Shown here: piece by piece, positions 60,751 through 64,000 of the stretch
Layout of the letters: every line of letters begins with the position of its first letter
How positions within the stretch are numbered: position 1 is the stretch's first letter
Source of the DNA: an uncultured Ilyobacter sp.
GTDB taxonomy: Bacteria; Fusobacteriota; Fusobacteriia; Fusobacteriales; Fusobacteriaceae
DNA: 64,000 nucleotides
Reading direction: 5' to 3'
Assembly (NCBI RefSeq): GCF_963668515.1
Contig: NZ_OY764866.1
Span: 805,889-869,888 of the forward strand
The notes under the pieces: generated by a model
What the model was told of the DNA's origin: nothing
Database searches by the model: none
Seen by the model: only the letters and a program-made list of their open reading frames with translations
Made by a program: the position numbers and the translations under genes

Positions 60751-62115
60751 TTATTTGTTATAAACGGGCATTCCCTTGATAGGATTTTCAAAACTGCCCC
60801 TGTTTTTATCAAAGTACCTTTTTAAAAAGAACAGAGAGATTAAAAAAGCTGTTCCTTCTGCAAAAATCGGTGTCATCCATACCCCTTTTATTCCCGACAT
60901 TGCAGGAAGAAAGATCAGTCCCACTACCATAAGAACACAGCTTCTCATGGTAGTTATAAAAGAAGATACTGCAGAACTCTCTATTGACTGATAAAAAGTT
61001 GATAAGATTATATTCAGACCCATAAAGACAGATGCACTGAAAAAAATTGGCATCCCCTCTCCAGTAATTCTCAGAAGATCTATATCATCTCTTATAAATA
61101 ACCCTATTATCTCCTTTGTATATAAGATGGTTATAAGGATAGTAACTGCTCCTAGCAAACCGCTGACCATGGTGCTGAGTTTCAGAGTCTCCCAAACCCT
61201 CTTGTGAAGTCCACCGCCGTAATTCACGCTGAACAATGGCTGTGATGCCTGGGACACTCCTAAAAACACAAGATACAGAAGAATGTTTATATTCAGGATT
61301 ATGCTGTATGCAGCTACCGCCGTGTCCCCCCCCATACGTAGAAATACATAGTTGAAGGCAAAAACAACCGCCCCGAAAGACATCTCATTTATGAAGCTCG
61401 GAAGCCCCACCTTGGCTATTCTCTGAATAACCGGAATTTCAAGTTTCGGACTTTGTAGTTTCAGTGAGTTTTTCTTTGATATAAAGTGAGTTAAAAGGAC
61501 AGCAGTATAACTCGTCTGGGCAATCCCCGTAGCTAGAGCGGCTCCCTTCATCCCCCAGTTCAATTGAAAAATAAAAATATAATCCAGTATTATGTTTACT
61601 ATCCCACATAAGACCATTCCCAGCATAGACACAGATGGATTTCCATCATTTCTTATAAATGCATTGAGGCAGTGTGGAAGCAGGTAAAAAAGAGTAAACT
61701 TTGAAAGAATACCGAGATAATCCTCAGTCATAGGAATGGCATCTCCCCTAGCTCCCAGAAAAAAACTGATCTTATTCAAAAATACAGTCTGACCCATAAT
61801 GTATAAACATCCAAGGGCAAGAGCTAGAATTACAGAATGAGTAAATATTTTATTTCTTCCCTCATAGTCTCCCCTTCCTGCATCAACAGAAGCCGCTGTC
61901 GCCCCGCCTATTCCAAGGAGCATCCCGGTAGAAGAATAGAGTGTGTACGCAGGTATCACTGTATTCAGTGCCACAAGCCCAAGGCTTCCTATTCCTCTAC
62001 CTATAAAAATCGTATCTATAAAAATCAAAACTCCTATGGACAATGTCCCTGTAACCGAAGGTATGAGATACCTTAAAAACAGTTTTGACACATTTCCGCT
62101 CTTAATTTTTTCCAT
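60751..62115 (-). CDS. MATE family efflux transporter
   Basis: About 455-residue inner-membrane exporter of drugs or toxic organics, driven by Na+ or H+. The start ATG (62115) has a GGAGG site; the frame is open further upstream with an unlikely N-terminus. Twelve hydrophobic segments are visible in two halves. MATE-type words include FLRYLIPSVTGTLSIGVLIFIDTIFIGR, LGIGGATAASVDAGRGDYE, FIRNDGNPSVSMLGMVLCGIVNIILDYIFIF and ASQPLFSVNYGGG. The N-terminal helix has an Asp (IDTIF) as in the NorM/DinF-like groups. It is monocistronic. Confidence 0.88.
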   Translation of the reverse strand: MEKIKSGNVSKLFLRYLIPSVTGTLSIGVLIFIDTIFIGRGIGSLGLVALNTVIPAYTLYSSTGMLLGIGGATAASVDAGRGDYEGRNKIFTHSVILALALGCLYIMGQTVFLNKISFFLGARGDAIPMTEDYLGILSKFTLFYLLPHCLNAFIRNDGNPSVSMLGMVLCGIVNIILDYIFIFQLNWGMKGAALATGIAQTSYTAVLLTHFISKKNSLKLQSPKLEIPVIQRIAKVGLPSFINEMSFGAVVFAFNYVFLRMGGDTAVAAYSIILNINILLYLVFLGVSQASQPLFSVNYGGGLHKRVWETLKLSTMVSGLLGAVTILITILYTKEIIGLFIRDDIDLLRITGEGMPIFFSASVFMGLNIILSTFYQSIESSAVSSFITTMRSCVLMVVGLIFLPAMSGIKGVWMTPIFAEGTAFLISLFFLKRYFDKNRGSFENPIKGMPVYNK

Positions 62116-62237
62116 TAAACTACCTCCAAGCCAATATCTCGGTATTTTACCACGGACCCAGCTAAAACAAAAAGTCTTTTTTGAGTTCATAAAAAATTAA
62201 AATTATCTCTTAATTTTGATAAATATGCTAAAAAAAC

Positions 62238-62266
62238 TTATCATTGCATATAAAAAATGATATAAT
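62238..62266 (+). promoter_or_regulatory. probable promoter upstream of the small membrane protein
   Basis: TTATCA (62238-62243), 17 bp, perfect TATAAT (62261-62266), about 100 bp before the ATG at 62367. Confidence 0.5.
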
Positions 62267-62366
62267 CTATATTGACCTAGAAAGTATTTAAATAAAGAAA
62301 ACAAATTTTCTCTTTGCACGCAATGCAAAAAAGGGATATTAAAATAAAAACTCTAGGAGGTATAGC

Positions 62367-62774
62367 ATGTCCCAAGAATTTTTACAAGAAGAAATGGAAC
62401 ACTATCGGCTAGAACAGGAAAAGGTAAAACAGATAGTAGGAAGTATCGGCGGGGCACACCAGACTCGGACACATAAGATACTTAATGCAGTATTTCTGAC
62501 TATTGTGGTGGTATCATTCTTTATGGGTGGAGTCCTTCACTATATTCCTGTGACACTTTCTCTAGAGCTTGGAGTACTTCTTGTGTCTCTAAAAATCGCC
62601 TGGATGATCCATGAACAGCAGAAAGTCAACCACTTTCAGTTCTGGATTCTAAACTCCTTGGAGATAAGGCTGAACTCTCTGCAGACAGGATCTAGAAAGA
62701 TCCATAAGGAAATCTCCCTGCTTCGAGAGGAAAACCAAAGGCTGAGATCGACCCTTGAAGATGAAAAAAAGTAA
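62367..62774 (+). CDS. small membrane protein of unknown function
   Basis: 135 residues. A charged N-terminus (EEMEHYRLEQEKVKQIVGSIGG) is followed by two close hydrophobic helices (ILNAVFLTIVVVSFFMGGVLHYI and VTLSLELGVLLVSLKIAWMI). A helical, Gln/Arg/Glu-rich C-terminal tail (NSLQTGSRKIHKEISLLREENQRLRSTL) looks like a short coiled coil. It has a TAGGAGG site, a good promoter and a terminator that begins at its stop codon. The family is not recognised. Confidence 0.72.
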   Translation: MSQEFLQEEMEHYRLEQEKVKQIVGSIGGAHQTRTHKILNAVFLTIVVVSFFMGGVLHYIPVTLSLELGVLLVSLKIAWMIHEQQKVNHFQFWILNSLEIRLNSLQTGSRKIHKEISLLREENQRLRSTLEDEKK

Positions 62775-62797
62775 CCGGCTGTATGTCGGTTACTTTT
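62771..62797 (+). terminator. terminator overlapping the stop codon
   Basis: GTAACCG (62771-62777), 9-nt loop, CGGTTAC (62787-62793), TTTT. The stop TAA is inside the left arm. Confidence 0.65.
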
Positions 62798-62860
62798 GCA
62801 TTTTAAACAGCTTAACTTGATATAGATTTTGACTAGTTATAAGTTACAAAGGAGAATATC

Positions 62861-63823
62861 ATGAAAATAGAAAAGCTAAAAAAACAGAAAGAATTCTTGG
62901 AAACATTGATGGATAATTTAGAAACAAAAATGTTTGTCTTTAACAAAGATATGGAAGTACAGGAGTTAAATAAATCTTCAGAAAAAATGATAAATCTTGA
63001 CCTCAATGATATTTACGGAAAAAAATGCGGAGAACTACTGCAGTGTGCCAACGCTGTAGAGGAAAACAAGGGGTGCGGAAAAACCACCAAATGCCACAAA
63101 TGTCATCTCAGAAACTCTGTATATGACTCTATCTTCAAAGACTCCAGTACAAGAAAAAAAATCCTTTCCAGGGAGGACTATGTTTGCGGGAAAAAAGAGG
63201 AGAAGTTCTTTTTATACTCCTCTAAGAAGATATCTTACGATAACAAAGATATGTCTCTTGTGCTGATTGATGATATTACTAAAATTGAGAAAAGCAGAAA
63301 AAAACTTCATGAACTTTCTATAACCGACGAACTCACAGGAATTTATAACAGAAGGTTTATTTTTGAAAGCATAAAAAAAGAGATCAACAGATCAGAAAGA
63401 ACCGGTGGAATTTACTCACTTATGCTTATTGATATAGACTTTTTCAAAAAAATAAATGACTTATGCGGCCATGTTGAAGGAGATGTAGTATTAAAAACAA
63501 TAGCTACTGAAATAAAAAATAACATCAGAAATATGGACATATTTGGAAGATTTGGCGGGGAGGAGTTTATCCTACTTCTTCCTGAAACTGATTTAGAATT
63601 AGCTCTTCTTTGTGCGGAAAGGCTTAGAAAATCTGTAGAAAATATCAGTTTCTCAAAAGTGGGTCATCCTGTTACGGTAAGTATAGGGGTCGGTCAGTAT
63701 CTCCTAGGAGAAGCTTTAGATGATATATTAGACAGGGTAGACAAGGCTCTCTACAGGGCCAAGAACAACGGTAGAAACAGAGTGGAGGTAGCAGAAAATG
63801 CAAAAACTTTACAGGATTCTTGA
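62861..63823 (+). CDS. diguanylate cyclase with cysteine-rich PAS domain
   Basis: 320-residue soluble signalling enzyme that would make cyclic di-GMP. An N-terminal PAS-like domain (residues about 15-140) carries a cysteine group: KKCGELLQCANAVEE then GCGKTTKCHKCHLR (Cys at 56, 62, 72, 78, 81). A short signalling helix leads to a GGDEF domain with ITDELTGIYNRRF, LMLIDIDFFKKINDLCGHVEGDVVL, the intact active site FGGEEF (232-236), and VTVSIGVGQYL near the end. No RxxD inhibitory site is seen before GGEEF. It overlaps the following thiamine gene by 26 bp. Confidence 0.87.
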   Translation: MKIEKLKKQKEFLETLMDNLETKMFVFNKDMEVQELNKSSEKMINLDLNDIYGKKCGELLQCANAVEENKGCGKTTKCHKCHLRNSVYDSIFKDSSTRKKILSREDYVCGKKEEKFFLYSSKKISYDNKDMSLVLIDDITKIEKSRKKLHELSITDELTGIYNRRFIFESIKKEINRSERTGGIYSLMLIDIDFFKKINDLCGHVEGDVVLKTIATEIKNNIRNMDIFGRFGGEEFILLLPETDLELALLCAERLRKSVENISFSKVGHPVTVSIGVGQYLLGEALDDILDRVDKALYRAKNNGRNRVEVAENAKTLQDS

Positions 63824-64000
63824 TGTTAATGTAAACAGGGCATCTGAGGGAACAAGGGTCGTAGAGGACCTCTTCAGATTTTATTTTGAAAATGAGACTT
63901 TCACAAAAGAGTGCAGGATCATAAGGCACACCTTGAGAAAAACCATGAAAGAGACAGATAGTCTTCTTATAGAAAGCAGAGATGCCAGAGGTGACATAGG
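63798..64000 (+). CDS. thiamine-phosphate synthase-like protein, ThiD2 domain, 3' end cut by window
   Basis: Only the first 67 codons are in the window. The opening QKLYRILDVNVNRASEGTR, VVEDLFRFYFEN, IIRHTLRKTM and IESRDARGDIG match the ThiD2-type N-terminal domain found fused to, or next to, ThiE in several anaerobes. A ThiE domain would be expected beyond the edge. The ATG overlaps the diguanylate-cyclase frame by 26 bp, in a different frame, with GGAGG 6-8 bases upstream inside that gene. Confidence 0.78.
   Translation, partial: MQKLYRILDVNVNRASEGTRVVEDLFRFYFENETFTKECRIIRHTLRKTMKETDSLLIESRDARGDI

Overview
The window reads as chromosome from a low-GC, anaerobic bacterium with an outer membrane. 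The best fit is a fermentative member of the Fusobacteriota (Ilyobacter/Propionigenium-like). This is inferred from AT-rich codon use and strong Shine-Dalgarno sites, from clostridial-style metabolism (FabK enoyl reductase, a 2-hydroxyacyl-CoA dehydratase, selenium genes), and from clear outer-membrane parts (OmpA lipoprotein, beta-barrel protein, LolA-like protein, RND pump). No rRNA, tRNA, CRISPR array, transposase or phage gene was seen.

Layout. 1-2.1 kb: dTDP-rhamnose genes rfbA-rfbC-rfbD, leftward and cut by the window edge. 2.2-2.9 kb: fused 3' remnants of groEL and an hsp20 gene. 3.2-3.7 kb: a zinc-ribbon protein and a 34-residue lipoprotein. 3.8-6.9 kb: polyphosphate genes ppx and a tandem-domain polyphosphate kinase 2. 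7.8-11.1 kb: an FAD oxidoreductase, then the selenium set selD-yedF-DUF3343. 11.6-17 kb: an envelope cluster (LolA-like protein, beta-barrel, RND exporter, OmpA lipoprotein). 17.6-25.8 kb: a leftward nine-gene redox operon: polyferredoxin with an FMN domain, lipoprotein, ferredoxin, three paralogous FrdA/AprA-type flavoproteins, tatA, tatC, tatB-like. 26-30.2 kb: a 2-hydroxyacyl-CoA dehydratase subunit with a truncated activator, a PLP racemase, a HAD phosphatase and serC. 31.6-40.5 kb: gltBD behind a long leader, a PHP phosphatase and two FabK/nitronate monooxygenase paralogues. 40.6-46 kb: a methyltransferase and sbcDC. 46.9-50.4 kb: an MscS-type channel, a degenerate GGDEF protein and an ion permease. 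50.6-56.4 kb: addB-addA. 56.5-60 kb: a pilin-like protein, a cNMP-binding protein, ugd, pcm and an ACT-like small protein. 60.7-64 kb: a MATE pump, a small membrane protein, a PAS-GGDEF cyclase and the start of a ThiD2-type thiamine gene.

Two things stand out. First, the 17.6-25.8 kb operon looks like a dedicated extracytoplasmic flavin-based respiratory system. It carries its own Tat translocase, and its three flavoproteins all have unusual Gly/Pro-rich inserts at the same place. Second, five copies of a 0.53-0.73 kb noncoding element lie between genes at about 7.0, 17.0, 30.3, 46.2 and 60.0 kb. They share imperfect terminal inverted repeats, a hairpin with compensatory changes, an internal tandem unit of about 120 bp and exchangeable central modules. 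They look like a mosaic MITE-like or structured-RNA repeat family.

Product names come from motif recognition in the translated sequence only; no database search was run.
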